The notes below the pieces were generated by a model. That model had not been told where the DNA came from, searched no databases, and saw only the letters and a program-made list of their open reading frames with translations. Below are positions 1 to 8,742 of a stretch of 57,110 nt of DNA, one piece after another. The stretch comes from Nostoc sp. FACHB-892 (GTDB lineage Bacteria > Cyanobacteriota > Cyanobacteriia > Cyanobacteriales > Nostocaceae). Made by a program: the position numbers and the translations under genes. Numbering within the stretch: the first letter of the stretch is position 1; each line of letters begins with the position of its first letter. The DNA lies in the NCBI RefSeq assembly GCF_014698795.1, contig NZ_JACJTR010000039.1, forward strand, positions 1 through 57,110, given 5' to 3'.

Positions 1-188
1 TTGATTTGAGAGCAGGTGGATTCTTAGAAGAGTTGAAACCCGATGCCATAGTACTGACCCTGATCTAAAATAGACGCTTTACTTATTAGCGTACTACTTA
101 ACATATTTAATACTCAAATTTGATTCTTTCTCCATCTCTTGGTTAAATATTCTGTATCTTTAGCTACGATTTTATATGCGCTTACCCT

Positions 189-413
189 GTGGTCGGAAAT
201 TTTAAAGTAAATTATTTACCTAAAATAAATATCTTGACTATATCTGGGTACTACAAAGAGGGCACGGCTTATCTATGTTATTCTCCGGCGATGAATCCTG
301 ATTGGTACAATGGCAGAGGTTATAAAATAGCTCGCCCTGATTGTATTGGAGAAAAATTTGAGTTATTAGCGAATAAGTTTTATCCCTTTTTTGAAGAATT
401 TTTTGCAGTTTAA
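189..413 (+). CDS. Small hypothetical protein, GTG start
   Basis: A 74-residue reading frame opening with GTG; an in-frame stop lies about 45 bases upstream, so no longer form exists. I do not recognise the family. Its C-terminus (FELLANKFYPFFEEFF) closely matches a broken reading frame at 53151-53285 (FEFLARKFYPFLEEFF) near the other end of the window. That makes it more likely to be a genuine protein or protein remnant than a chance ORF. The start is weakly supported because no good ribosome-binding site is visible. It may itself be a truncated copy of a longer protein. Confidence 0.4.
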   Translation: MVGNFKVNYLPKINILTISGYYKEGTAYLCYSPAMNPDWYNGRGYKIARPDCIGEKFELLANKFYPFFEEFFAV

Positions 414-444
414 TTAAAATTAAACCCATTCTTAGGATAGCTAT

Positions 445-637
445 AGAGCGACGAATTATTTGACCAGAGCGACAGATTGTTTGTCACAAATATAAATACT
501 TCTGCATTGTATATTCCTACATATTTATACAACTTCATGCCAACAACTATAAAAATTATGCTTCTTTACAGTCAAGCTTACAAGCAAGAAGAACTTAATT
601 TTTAATTTATCGTTACAGTCAAATAATCTGTCGCTCT
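445..637. repeat. Transposon-end-like repeats, inverted pair plus one extra direct copy
   Basis: Three copies of a roughly 20-bp sequence related to AGAGCGACAGATTATTTGAC occur: 445-464 and 466-486 on the plus strand, and 618-637 inverted. The outer pair are inverted repeats differing at two positions and enclose only about 150 AT-rich bases with no gene. Multiple short repeats at one end and an inverted copy at the other recall the ends of Tn7-like elements, including the cyanobacterial V-K CRISPR-associated transposons whose ends carry GACAGATTA-type repeats. This is an inference from memory of the pattern. The rest of 414-811 shows no gene. Confidence 0.5.
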
Positions 638-811
638 AAACGGCAGTATAGGTCAACAAAGTGACCAGTTTTTAAATGTTACATCCGTGCCCAAATTATT
701 TCCGACGTATTAATTGCCTAAATTGCTTTTAACTCTTGCATAATTTTGGTTTGATTGATTGAACACTTAATTGTACCTCATTTCAAAAAATATTTAATGG
801 AAAGTTTTAAT

Positions 812-1462
812 TTATTGGGCATAGCGTTTCGTATCTAAATTACGTTTTATTAGTAAACCTACAATTCCAATAGCACTAGCTAAAATACTTAAACCAGAGT
901 TCGACTCAGGAACTTGCTTAGAGACAACTTTAAAGTTGGCAATATTGTCACGGATAAGTAACTCATTCGTTGTCGGATTAAAGAAGTCAATACCAACACC
1001 TCTAGAATAAGAAAGCGGATTATCTGAAAGTATGGGAAGTTCTGTTTGATTCCCTGAGTAGAATAGGGCAATATCAAATAGACACGTAAGGCTAGAAGAA
1101 GTTATGCATCCAGGTGGATAACTAACGCCGCTAAGAACTCCCAAATTCTTTGGAAAACCAATCAAATCAGAAGTAACAGATGGAACAACATCAAAGTCAG
1201 TAGTGACGTTACTTAAATTGACATAGGGCGCTGAGATAGAAAAGTTAGAAACAGCACCAAGGTATGCAACTCCCGTAACATTAGGTCGAAATATAGCAGG
1301 TTCAGGAGATGGAGGGGTGTCTGTATTCAAGGTAAATGTTCCTGTTGCACCATTTCTAGTAGAAAAGTTAAAGTCTATTAGGGCAGCTTGAACTGGTTGT
1401 ACGGATATGATTCCCAAAGCAATAAAGGCTACTTTGGTAATAGCGATGGATAATTTTTGCAT
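812..1462 (-). CDS. PEP-CTERM-type exported protein
   Basis: A 216-residue protein with a clear N-terminal signal peptide (basic start, hydrophobic stretch, then AQAA-like cleavage site near residue 26). The body is Ser/Thr/Asn-rich and beta-prone, without recognised catalytic motifs. The C-terminus has VPESNSG, a hydrophobic helix, then a basic tail (KRNLDTKR). That is the tripartite layout of PEP-CTERM sorting signals, although the core reads VPES rather than the usual VPEP. Such proteins are exported and processed by an exosortase-like system, usually into extracellular matrix. Two Cys pairs sit near the middle. It stands alone, with no partner gene nearby. The sorting class is fairly sure; the function is unknown. 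Confidence 0.75.
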   Translation of the reverse strand: MQKLSIAITKVAFIALGIISVQPVQAALIDFNFSTRNGATGTFTLNTDTPPSPEPAIFRPNVTGVAYLGAVSNFSISAPYVNLSNVTTDFDVVPSVTSDLIGFPKNLGVLSGVSYPPGCITSSSLTCLFDIALFYSGNQTELPILSDNPLSYSRGVGIDFFNPTTNELLIRDNIANFKVVSKQVPESNSGLSILASAIGIVGLLIKRNLDTKRYAQ

Positions 1463-1694
1463 GTGTGTTTTTGAGGTTTAGCACCAAAAAGTATACTTTC
1501 AATACAGGAATTATCTCAATCCGCAAAAAGGTTTTACTTTCTTGAAGGAATGGGACTAAGAAAAGCTGTAAGGACTGCGGGATCAGAAGTATAGCTTTTA
1601 ATAGCAGAGAGCAAACTTATGCCAGAAAAATTATTAGAAAATTTTTTAGTCAAGCTGCACAAAATTTATAAGAGAAAGTGACAACAGAACATTT

Positions 1695-3143
1695 ATGAAA
1701 AAAAGCTTACGTTTAATCTTCGCAGTTATTGCATTAGTGTTAATTGCTTTTTCATGGTGGGGTGTGCGATTGGTGCAGACTTCTCTTGTAGTACGCCAGA
1801 TGGAACGTCAACAGATGCCATTATTATATGTCGCGCCAAAGAATGCTCGAAATCTTCCTGGTGTTTTAATTGCACATGGTTATGCAGGCTCTAAACAATT
1901 AATGCTTGGTTATGCTTACACTTTGGCTCATGCAGGTTATGCTACCATCCTGTGGGATTTTGATAGCCATGCTGCTAACACCAAACCACTAGAAAAAAAC
2001 TCACTTCAGCAGAATTTAAATCTTGCATATACAGTACTTGTAGAGCAACCAGAGGTAGATAAATCACGTTTGGCCACATTAGGACACTCAATGGGTAGTG
2101 GTGCTGTAATGTCTGCTGCTATCAATCAGGTTGAGCGCTATGCTGCAACTGTAGCAATCTCACCTACAGGCGCGTCAATTACAGCAAATGTACCTCGAAA
2201 CCTCTTATTACAAGCGGGAAGTTGGGAAAATAGATTTGTTGCCAATGCAAAGCGGTTACTACAGGCTGGTAGTGGAGAAAATGACAATTTTGCTCAAGGT
2301 ATTGCAAGAAAGTTCGTTATTATCCCCAATGCCGAACATATTACAATTTTGTTTCGTCATTTGAGTCATCAGGCTGCTAGAGATTGGCTTAATAGCACCT
2401 TTGGAATAAACAACCAGAGTAACTATGTTGATTACCGAATGCTGTGGTATTTTTTGCACTTGTTGGCATGGTTAACTCTACTTGCAGCCATCGCCCCTGT
2501 TTTGGCTGATTCTTCTATTACTCACAAAACAGGACAGTTAAAAAGCTGGATTGGTTTATTAATAGCACCTTTTGTCGCTACTGGTACACTCATGTCAATC
2601 AATCAAGTAGGCGATATTCATGCCTTGGGTGGAATATTAGTTGGTGGAGCAGTTAGTACTTGGTTTGGGGTAGCAGGTTTAAGTTGGCTGATTTTCATGA
2701 CACCATTACAACTGCCATCAGCCAGAGCTTTGGTAATTGGCATAACCTTATTTATCATATTGTCGATTGGTTTCGGGGCTATGGCACAGGTAGTATGGTT
2801 ACAGTGGTGGTTAGTTGGGCCACGTTTGCAAATTTTTCCTCTTTTAGCAGTTGCTTGTTTCCCTTGGTTTTTAGCTTCTGGAATGGCACAGCAAAATCTG
2901 AGTTTTGGTCAGCGAACTTTGTGGTGGCTAGGGCAAAGCACAGTCTTAATTGCTGGTTTTATTCTAGTGCTTTATTTTCTGCCACAACTAAGTTTTATTT
3001 ACCTTTTACTGCCACTATTTCCTGTATTTATGGCGATTTTTTCATTTTGTTCTGGGTTGTTGAATAATCCTTGGAGTTATGCTATTGGTAGTACTTTATT
3101 TTTTGGTTGGGTATTAGCATCTGCTTTTCCATTATCAAATTAA
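1695..3143 (+). CDS. Membrane-anchored alpha/beta hydrolase with polytopic C-terminal domain
   Basis: A 482-residue protein. An N-terminal membrane segment (about residues 5-27) leads into an alpha/beta-hydrolase domain: HGYAGSK at 61-67 supplies the oxyanion region and GHSMGSG at 130-136 contains the nucleophile Ser132. A probable catalytic His lies in the IPNAEHITIL segment. From about residue 250 on, six or seven hydrophobic segments form a polytopic membrane domain. This fits a dienelactone-hydrolase-like esterase or peptidase tethered to the membrane; the substrate cannot be deduced. It reads alone, with a 230-bp upstream gap. The family assignment is good and the function is open. Confidence 0.8.
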   Translation: MKKSLRLIFAVIALVLIAFSWWGVRLVQTSLVVRQMERQQMPLLYVAPKNARNLPGVLIAHGYAGSKQLMLGYAYTLAHAGYATILWDFDSHAANTKPLEKNSLQQNLNLAYTVLVEQPEVDKSRLATLGHSMGSGAVMSAAINQVERYAATVAISPTGASITANVPRNLLLQAGSWENRFVANAKRLLQAGSGENDNFAQGIARKFVIIPNAEHITILFRHLSHQAARDWLNSTFGINNQSNYVDYRMLWYFLHLLAWLTLLAAIAPVLADSSITHKTGQLKSWIGLLIAPFVATGTLMSINQVGDIHALGGILVGGAVSTWFGVAGLSWLIFMTPLQLPSARALVIGITLFIILSIGFGAMAQVVWLQWWLVGPRLQIFPLLAVACFPWFLASGMAQQNLSFGQRTLWWLGQSTVLIAGFILVLYFLPQLSFIYLLLPLFPVFMAIFSFCSGLLNNPWSYAIGSTLFFGWVLASAFPLSN

Positions 3144-3340
3144 TTTGGCTCTCCTAGACTAGCTATGTAAAATTAATACTTAATACCAGCTTGAATCATT
3201 ACATAGCAAGTAATTCAGACAAAAAAAGTATATTTTTATTAAACATTCGATTTTGAATTGCTAGAATCCTTCTATAGTAATCATTATAGTCTGTTTTTAT
3301 TATTAATTTATCATACCTACTCTGGGAGAGCCATTAATTT
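3141..3340. repeat. Inverted pair of the GGAGAGCCATTAATT repeat
   Basis: A minus-orientation copy at 3141-3156 overlaps the stop of the hydrolase gene. A plus-orientation copy lies at 3324-3340 and reads GGGAGAGCCATTAATTT. A third plus copy is at 4622-4640, so the first and third face each other across the amidotransferase gene. The AT-rich gap 3144-3492 otherwise shows nothing beyond these copies and weak palindromes. The repeats could be ends of a small decayed mobile unit, but no transposase or target duplication is visible. Confidence 0.45.
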
Positions 3341-3492
3341 TTTCATTTTTCTATTTTTGCTTGAATATTCTCTGCTTTAACTATTTGATGCAGAATTGAT
3401 GACAACTGAAGAACTGAAGAAACTTACTACTGGGGTGAGCAGTCTAGTATGTCTAGTTCGTGCTGACAGCGAAATACTGATATAGCATCAAG

Positions 3493-4215
3493 ATGAGTAG
3501 AAAACCTCGAAAACCATTGATTGGCATTACAACTTACGGTCGCCTTGCAGCATTACCATTTTCTCTGCCAAGCGAATATATAGATGCAGTCCGTGCTTCA
3601 GGTGGCATTCCCATATTATTACCACCAGGAGAAATTGACCCTGACTCAGTTCTTGACTCCTTGGATGGATTAATTCTCTCTGGTGGTGGAGATATTGACC
3701 CTGCTTGTTACAACGGTTTTGCTCATCCTACTATTTATTCTATGGATGCTGAACGTGATGCTTTTGAATTGCAGCTTGCCAAGTTTGCTCTTGAACGTCA
3801 TTTGCCAATATTTGGTATTTGTAGGGGTTTACAAATTCTTATTGTCACCTGTGGGGGTAGTCTAATTTCTCACATTCCAGATGTCTACGGCACATCTACA
3901 CTACATCGTCTAGAGCCTGAACCTGGACGACGCTTACCGACAGAACATCTTGTCACGATAGATATAGAAAGCCGTTTAGCTAAATATGTACAAAATTCTC
4001 ATATATCTGTAGTTTCTTGGCATCATCAAGCAGTAGATAAAGTACCATCTTCTTGGCGGATTGTTGGTCATGCTTTAGATGATGGGGTGATTGAAGCTAT
4101 GGAGCATGAACATCATCCTTGGGCAATTGGCGTGCAATGGCATCCTGAGCTTTCAATTTCCGATTCTAGTAATCAAAAAATTTTTCAAGCTTTCGTTCAG
4201 GCTGCACATACCTAA
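3493..4215 (+). CDS. Gamma-glutamyl-gamma-aminobutyrate hydrolase-like class I glutamine amidotransferase (peptidase C26)
   Basis: A 240-residue protein with the full catalytic set of class I amidotransferases: GICRGLQ with nucleophile Cys110, and QWHPELS with His217 and Glu219. The SGGGDIDP motif (63-70) and SWHHQAV (175-181) are typical of the PuuD / C26 branch, which hydrolyses gamma-glutamyl bonds such as in gamma-glutamyl-GABA. Length matches the family. There is no synthetase or transporter of a putrescine pathway beside it, so the real substrate is uncertain. The ribosome-binding site is weak, but the conserved N-terminus (PLIGITTYG) begins right after the chosen ATG. Confidence 0.88.
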   Translation: MSRKPRKPLIGITTYGRLAALPFSLPSEYIDAVRASGGIPILLPPGEIDPDSVLDSLDGLILSGGGDIDPACYNGFAHPTIYSMDAERDAFELQLAKFALERHLPIFGICRGLQILIVTCGGSLISHIPDVYGTSTLHRLEPEPGRRLPTEHLVTIDIESRLAKYVQNSHISVVSWHHQAVDKVPSSWRIVGHALDDGVIEAMEHEHHPWAIGVQWHPELSISDSSNQKIFQAFVQAAHT

Positions 4216-4252
4216 CAAAGCTAACTGAGAAATTAAAGCATTATTAAATAAT

Positions 4253-4474
4253 TTAGTGCTGATCCATTGAAGAAACGCTTAACTCATCTAAATTAGATAT
4301 TAAAGTGATATTTTTAGTACCAGTTTTTACAGATGTAGTTAAAATCGTTCCTGCACTTAGTGTCTTTCCTGGAGGATTTACCAACCAAAAGCGACTAAAA
4401 ACAGCCAACCCACCACCACGAGTCCGGTAAGCAAAGGGTAAAGTATCTTGTAGGTGCCCGGTTAGAGACTTCAT
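4253..4474 (-). CDS. Short hypothetical protein, possibly a gene fragment
   Basis: A 73-residue frame convergent with the amidotransferase gene. The stretch GGGLAVFSRFWLVNPP looks like real protein and faintly resembles a C-terminal motif of DAPG-hydrolase-like proteins, but I cannot confirm this. No ribosome-binding site is apparent, and the protein begins abruptly, as a truncated 3' end would. It is kept because amino-acid usage looks coding. A chance ORF or remnant is equally possible. Confidence 0.3.
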   Translation of the reverse strand: MKSLTGHLQDTLPFAYRTRGGGLAVFSRFWLVNPPGKTLSAGTILTTSVKTGTKNITLISNLDELSVSSMDQH

Positions 4475-4621
4475 AGCTGGTGGGCTGCTCTCGATTAATA
4501 CAGCTATGTCAGGCTTTTACTGTTCAATTATTATGCAACTTTAGTGCCGATTAGCTTAGAGTATCTAAAATCTTTAGTGGGAATTTTTTTATCGGAATTG
4601 GCCTTTACCTATGTCTTGTCT

Positions 4622-4640
4622 TAGGAGAGCCATTAATTAA
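4622..4640 (+). repeat. Third copy of the GGAGAGCCATTAATT repeat
   Basis: The sequence TAGGAGAGCCATTAATTAA matches the copies at 3324-3340 (same strand) and 3141-3156 (opposite strand). It lies immediately upstream of a small ORF and could contribute to its 5' region. Confidence 0.45.
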
Positions 4641-4654
4641 AAAGTTAGGAAAAA

Positions 4655-4768
4655 ATGGGTAGGAGCCTTAAATCAAGTATTTTGGTTTTTTTTATCCTAG
4701 CCATTGGTGTACGGTTTATTGCTGATGGCTCTATTTCACTGTTGAAGGAAGCATTTCCTGTCAAGTAA
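4655..4768 (+). CDS. Possible 37-residue single-pass membrane peptide
   Basis: ATG at 4655 follows AGTTAGGAAAAA, a plausible ribosome-binding site, and opens a 37-residue frame ending in TAA. The peptide has a basic start (MGRSLKSS), one hydrophobic segment (ILVFFILAIGVRFIA) and a short polar tail ending FPVK. No homologue is recognised. The placement directly after a repeated sequence makes the 5' region suspect. The evidence is a decent start site and a sensible small-membrane-protein composition only. Confidence 0.3.
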   Translation: MGRSLKSSILVFFILAIGVRFIADGSISLLKEAFPVK

Positions 4769-5418
4769 AATCAGCTTTGATTTATAGCAAAAATCTCAGA
4801 TGAGTAAAACAAGCTAGACGGACTAAAGGTAATTTTAACTTAATCGGCGTGAGCCTCTCCTCTTGACCTGTACCATAGCCCAGGACTTGACCCCAGAGCG
4901 AGCGCATTTGACAAGTGCTAATATTTCAAGCTATGTCAAAAAATTTTTAAATATCTATAAATTATTACCTTTGATAGTTTTCTTTTGGAGCAATTTATCT
5001 CTAAGGATATAAGTTAATTTGCATCTTTTATAGATAGTTTAGTTATAAATACCAAAATAATCTGGAGTTATAAAGAATTAAAAAATTAAATTTTAAACTT
5101 TCTTTTTTAATCTTAATATAACTTTTCAGTTGACAGACAAAATTGAAAGCTATTAAAACTAGTTAAGTTTTCTCATTATATCAATAAAAAGTGGGTGTTC
5201 TTCAAAAAAATTATTTTTAGTTATCAACAATTGCTCTGAATAAGAAGGAATCGTAAAAGCCGATTTTTGCTCCATAAAACGCTTTGGCTAAGTTGAATTG
5301 TATGTACCTAATGCAAAGCAGGCGACGCTCTTCTCTGCTAAACTTTTTGAATTTGCGTGCATATCAGGGTTTGGAAACTGTTAGCCAAGAATAGAATTTT
5401 CAACAGAGGGAGATGGCT
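4769..5418. other. AT-rich non-coding stretch
   Basis: About 650 bases upstream of the acyl-CoA synthetase gene with no reading frame of note. It contains long A/T tracts at 4920-5270. The region presumably holds the promoter for the synthetase-thiolase pair, but I cannot place -35/-10 boxes with confidence. Confidence 0.5.
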
Positions 5419-7473
5419 ATGATAAAGCAACTATTACTTGAACAAGTCCTTGCTTGTGGTGTAGAAACTAATATTGCCACTACAATACTGCCGCAGGTTA
5501 ATCAGTGCCTTGCTTGTCTACCTGCTGATTGCTGGCAGTGTCTAACTCAATGCATCCTTAAGCCTAGTCATCCTTTTGCACTACACGAACTCCTTTACAA
5601 AACCAGCTTCTCCGACTGGGACAAAAGTCAAGGGTTTCCTCCTGCTTGGTTTCCTTCTCATGAGCAGATGCAGGCGGCTAATATCGCTGTGTTGATGAAG
5701 GAGCTAAAACTGGATTCTTATGCAGAACTCCACGCTTGGTCAACACAACATTACGCTAAATTTTGGGACATAATTATTCAACGTTTGGGTATTCGCTGGC
5801 GAGAGAAATATACCCAAATTGTTGACTTGGCAGACAGTGTTGAGTCGCCGCAATGGTTGGTAGGCGCTCAATTTAATATTGTTGAAAGTTGTTTTCAAAC
5901 ATCCCCAGATATCCCTGCCATTATCTTCCAGCCAGAAGCAGGTTCAATTTTTACTCTCAGTTATGGTGAACTCTACGCCTTGACCAACCGAGTTGCAAAT
6001 GGGCTTGTGGATGCTGGCTTTAAAAGAGCCGATGCCATTGCAATTACTATGCCGATGACAGCCGAATCTGTAGCAATTTACTTAGGGATTGTCAAAGCTG
6101 GTGGCATTGTAGTTTCTATTCCTGATAGTTTTAGCGCCGCCGAAATTGCTAGGCGATTGTACCTGTCTAACGCTAAAGCAATCTTTACCCAAGACTATAT
6201 TTTGCGTAGCGGTAAGCAGTTGCCCCTTTACAACAAAGTGGTTAACGCCAATGCGCCTATTGCGATTGTATTAGGTTCATCTGTTGAACTGCGTCCTGGT
6301 GATTTAACTTGGAAGGAGTTTCTCAGTTCCAACGAGCAATTTGATGCTTTCCCTACACATGCTGGGGCTTACACTAATATCTTATTTTCCTCTGGCACCA
6401 CTGGAGAACCCAAAGTCATTCCCTGGACGCAAACCACCCCAATCAAATGTGCTGCTGATGGGCATCTGCACCAGGACATCCAGCCAGGCGATGTAGTGGC
6501 ATGGCATACAAATTTAGGATGGATGATGGGGCCATGGCTGATTTACGCTAGTTTAATTAATCAGGCGACGATCGCTCTTTATTATGGAAAACCTACAGAA
6601 CGAGAATATGGTCAGTTTATACAGGATGCTGGCGTAAATATACTTGGTGTAGTACCGAGTCTAGTCAATAGTTGGAAAACAACTGGTTGTATGCAAGGTC
6701 TAGACTGGAGTGCTATTAAAGCTTTTAGCTCGACAGGTGAGTGTTCCAATCCTGAAGATATGTTCTACCTCATGTCCCTAGCTGGATACAAACCAGTTAT
6801 CGAATATTGCGGCGGTACAGAAATTGGAGGAGCCTATATAACTGGCACTTTAGTACAACCATCGACTCCCTCAACTTTTACTACACCAGCCTTGGGGCTA
6901 GACATAATTATTCTCGACTCAGACGGTAATCCGACTAACAAAGGCGAGGCATTTATTATCCCTCCGTCGATTGGACTCTCCACGGAGTTGTTAAACGCAG
7001 ACCACCACCAGATATATTTTGCGAATGTCCCCCAAATCCCGCATCTAGTACCTCTGCGCCGTCATGGCGACCAGATACAACGGTTGCCTTACTGCTACTA
7101 CCGCGCTCACGGTCGCGTTGACGATAGTATGAATCTAAGCGGCATCAAAGTTAGCTCTACTGAAATTGAACAAGTTCTAAATGCCGAGTCAGGAATATCG
7201 GAAACTGCCGCTATTGCTGTTTCCTCTTTATCAGGAGGGCCGAGTCAATTAGTTCTCTATGTGGTGGTCAAACCCGATGTCCAGGAGGATAAAGCCGCGA
7301 TCGCCACATCCTTGCAAAAAGCAATCAACCAGCGTCTCAATCCTCTATTTAAGATTCACGATATTGTCATTGTCGATCGCTTACCTCGTACTGCTTCTAA
7401 CAAAGTTATGCGCCGTGTGTTGCGCGACCAATATCAAGCTACTTTACCCCAACCTACCAAGTCCTATGCGTAA
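5419..7473 (+). CDS. Acetoacetyl-CoA synthetase-like AMP-forming acyl-CoA ligase
   Basis: A 684-residue ANL-superfamily ligase. It has an N-terminal acetyl-CoA-synthetase-type cap, the P-loop SSGTTGEPK at 324-332, a YCGGTEIGGAY adenine-pocket motif, and the hinge and C-terminal lid (HGRVDDSMNLSGIKVSSTEIE, then PRTASNKVMRR carrying the catalytic Lys). Length and the long N-terminal domain fit acetyl-/acetoacetyl-CoA synthetases. Placed just before a thiolase and beside homogentisate-pathway genes, it would activate the acetoacetate released by fumarylacetoacetase. The ATG at 5419 is preferred to the one at 5413 because GAGGGAG sits at proper spacing only from the second. It overlaps the thiolase gene by 8 bp. 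The family is sure; substrate is inferred from context. Confidence 0.85.
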   Translation: MIKQLLLEQVLACGVETNIATTILPQVNQCLACLPADCWQCLTQCILKPSHPFALHELLYKTSFSDWDKSQGFPPAWFPSHEQMQAANIAVLMKELKLDSYAELHAWSTQHYAKFWDIIIQRLGIRWREKYTQIVDLADSVESPQWLVGAQFNIVESCFQTSPDIPAIIFQPEAGSIFTLSYGELYALTNRVANGLVDAGFKRADAIAITMPMTAESVAIYLGIVKAGGIVVSIPDSFSAAEIARRLYLSNAKAIFTQDYILRSGKQLPLYNKVVNANAPIAIVLGSSVELRPGDLTWKEFLSSNEQFDAFPTHAGAYTNILFSSGTTGEPKVIPWTQTTPIKCAADGHLHQDIQPGDVVAWHTNLGWMMGPWLIYASLINQATIALYYGKPTEREYGQFIQDAGVNILGVVPSLVNSWKTTGCMQGLDWSAIKAFSSTGECSNPEDMFYLMSLAGYKPVIEYCGGTEIGGAYITGTLVQPSTPSTFTTPALGLDIIILDSDGNPTNKGEAFIIPPSIGLSTELLNADHHQIYFANVPQIPHLVPLRRHGDQIQRLPYCYYRAHGRVDDSMNLSGIKVSSTEIEQVLNAESGISETAAIAVSSLSGGPSQLVLYVVVKPDVQEDKAAIATSLQKAINQRLNPLFKIHDIVIVDRLPRTASNKVMRRVLRDQYQATLPQPTKSYA

Positions 7474-8656
7474 AGTCTATATTGTCTCAGCAATCCGCAC
7501 GCCCCTTGGTAAATTTGGTGGTGTACTAGCGAGTTTATCCCCCATAGATTTGGGGGTCTGTGTCATGCAAGCAGCGATCGCCCAAACTGGAATTCCGGCA
7601 GCAGCTTTAGACTTATATATTATGGGTAACGTCCTTCGAGCCGGACATGGACAATTATTGCCCCGCCAAGCCGCGCTCAAGGCAGGAATTCCAGAAACAG
7701 TGAATGGGTATGCTGTAGATATGGTCTGCTCTTCAGGCATGATGAGCTTGATCAACGCAACTAATACTATCCGAGTTGGGGACGCAGATATAGTTCTCGC
7801 TGGAGGTATGGAATCAATGTCTCAGACGGGCTTTTTACTATCCCACAGAGCGAGGTGGGGTTATAAATTCTTCTTGGGTGCGCCAGAGTCATTAACAGAC
7901 GTACTACTCTGTGATGGTTTGACTGACACTACCACAGGGGAAACGATGGGAGAACAGGCAGAACGCATTGCCGTAATCTACGGATTCTGCCGTCAGGAAT
8001 TAGATGAGGTAGCATTTTATTCTCATCAAAAAGCTGCTGCGGCAATGCAGCGAGGTAGTTTTGGCAAAGAGATTGTCCCAATTACAGTGAAAACCAAGCA
8101 CGACAAGCAATTAGTAGATACAGATGAAGGAATTCGTTCTGATACTACCTGCTTTGGCCTTGCTAAACTACATTCTGTTTTTCATCCAAATGGTGTATTG
8201 ACAGCAGGAAACAGTAGTCAGATATCAGATGGAGCTGCGGCTGTGATTTTAGCCAGTCACTCAGCAGTGGAAAGTTATCAATTGCAGCCGATGGCAGAGG
8301 TGTTAGGTGCAACTTGGGCCAGTGGTGAGACTTGGCGCTTCCTAGAGGCACCAGTTTGGGCAGTTAAACAGTTGTTAGAAAAGCTCGGCATGACGGGAGC
8401 TGATATTGACTTGTTCGAGAATAATGAAGCTTTTGCCCTGAGCAACTTGCTTTTTAGTCAGTTATTGAGCGTTCCCAAGGACAAGTTAAATGTTAACGGC
8501 GGTGCGATCGCTCTAGGGCATCCCATCGGTGCCTCTGGAACGCGGCTTGTTGTCACATTGCTCAATGCTTTAAAAGAACACAATAAAACCGTGGGCATAG
8601 CTGCTCTATGCCACGGCACTGGTGGAGGCACTGCAATTGCAATCAAACGGCTTTAG
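7466..8656 (+). CDS. Acetyl-CoA acetyltransferase (thiolase)
   Basis: A 396-residue thiolase starting inside the end of the ligase gene. The nucleophilic Cys88 lies in VDMVCSSGMMS, the substrate-binding NGGAIALGHPIGASG segment holds the catalytic His, and the second catalytic Cys is in ALCHGTGGGTA. This last motif departs from the common CIGGGQG form but keeps the cysteine and glycine run. It would cleave acetoacetyl-CoA into two acetyl-CoA, completing tyrosine breakdown. The reverse direction (acetoacetyl-CoA synthesis for PHB) is chemically possible. The overlap with the upstream ligase implies translational coupling. The longer frame reaching back to 7259 is not used. Confidence 0.9.
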   Translation: MRKVYIVSAIRTPLGKFGGVLASLSPIDLGVCVMQAAIAQTGIPAAALDLYIMGNVLRAGHGQLLPRQAALKAGIPETVNGYAVDMVCSSGMMSLINATNTIRVGDADIVLAGGMESMSQTGFLLSHRARWGYKFFLGAPESLTDVLLCDGLTDTTTGETMGEQAERIAVIYGFCRQELDEVAFYSHQKAAAAMQRGSFGKEIVPITVKTKHDKQLVDTDEGIRSDTTCFGLAKLHSVFHPNGVLTAGNSSQISDGAAAVILASHSAVESYQLQPMAEVLGATWASGETWRFLEAPVWAVKQLLEKLGMTGADIDLFENNEAFALSNLLFSQLLSVPKDKLNVNGGAIALGHPIGASGTRLVVTLLNALKEHNKTVGIAALCHGTGGGTAIAIKRL

Positions 8657-8677
8657 ACTTCTTGCAGAAGTCGGGAA

Positions 8678-8724
8678 AAGGGTAAGGGGAAAGGGAGAAG
8701 AAAAAACCCTTTCCCTTTTACCTT
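8678..8724. terminator. Likely bidirectional terminator between convergent genes
   Basis: Two 18-base arms (8678-8695, G/A-rich; 8707-8724, C/T-rich) pair with few mismatches around an 11-base A-rich loop. The hairpin sits in the 86-bp gap between the ends of the thiolase gene and the convergent diiron-oxygenase-like gene. Confidence 0.55.
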
Positions 8725-8742
8725 TGCCCCCTCTTATTGTCC

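Noticed and set aside
7259..7465. Longer N-terminal extension of the thiolase reading frame
   Set aside because: It overlaps the ligase gene in another frame; the thiolase family N-terminus (RKVYIVSAIRTPLGKF) starts at 7466.
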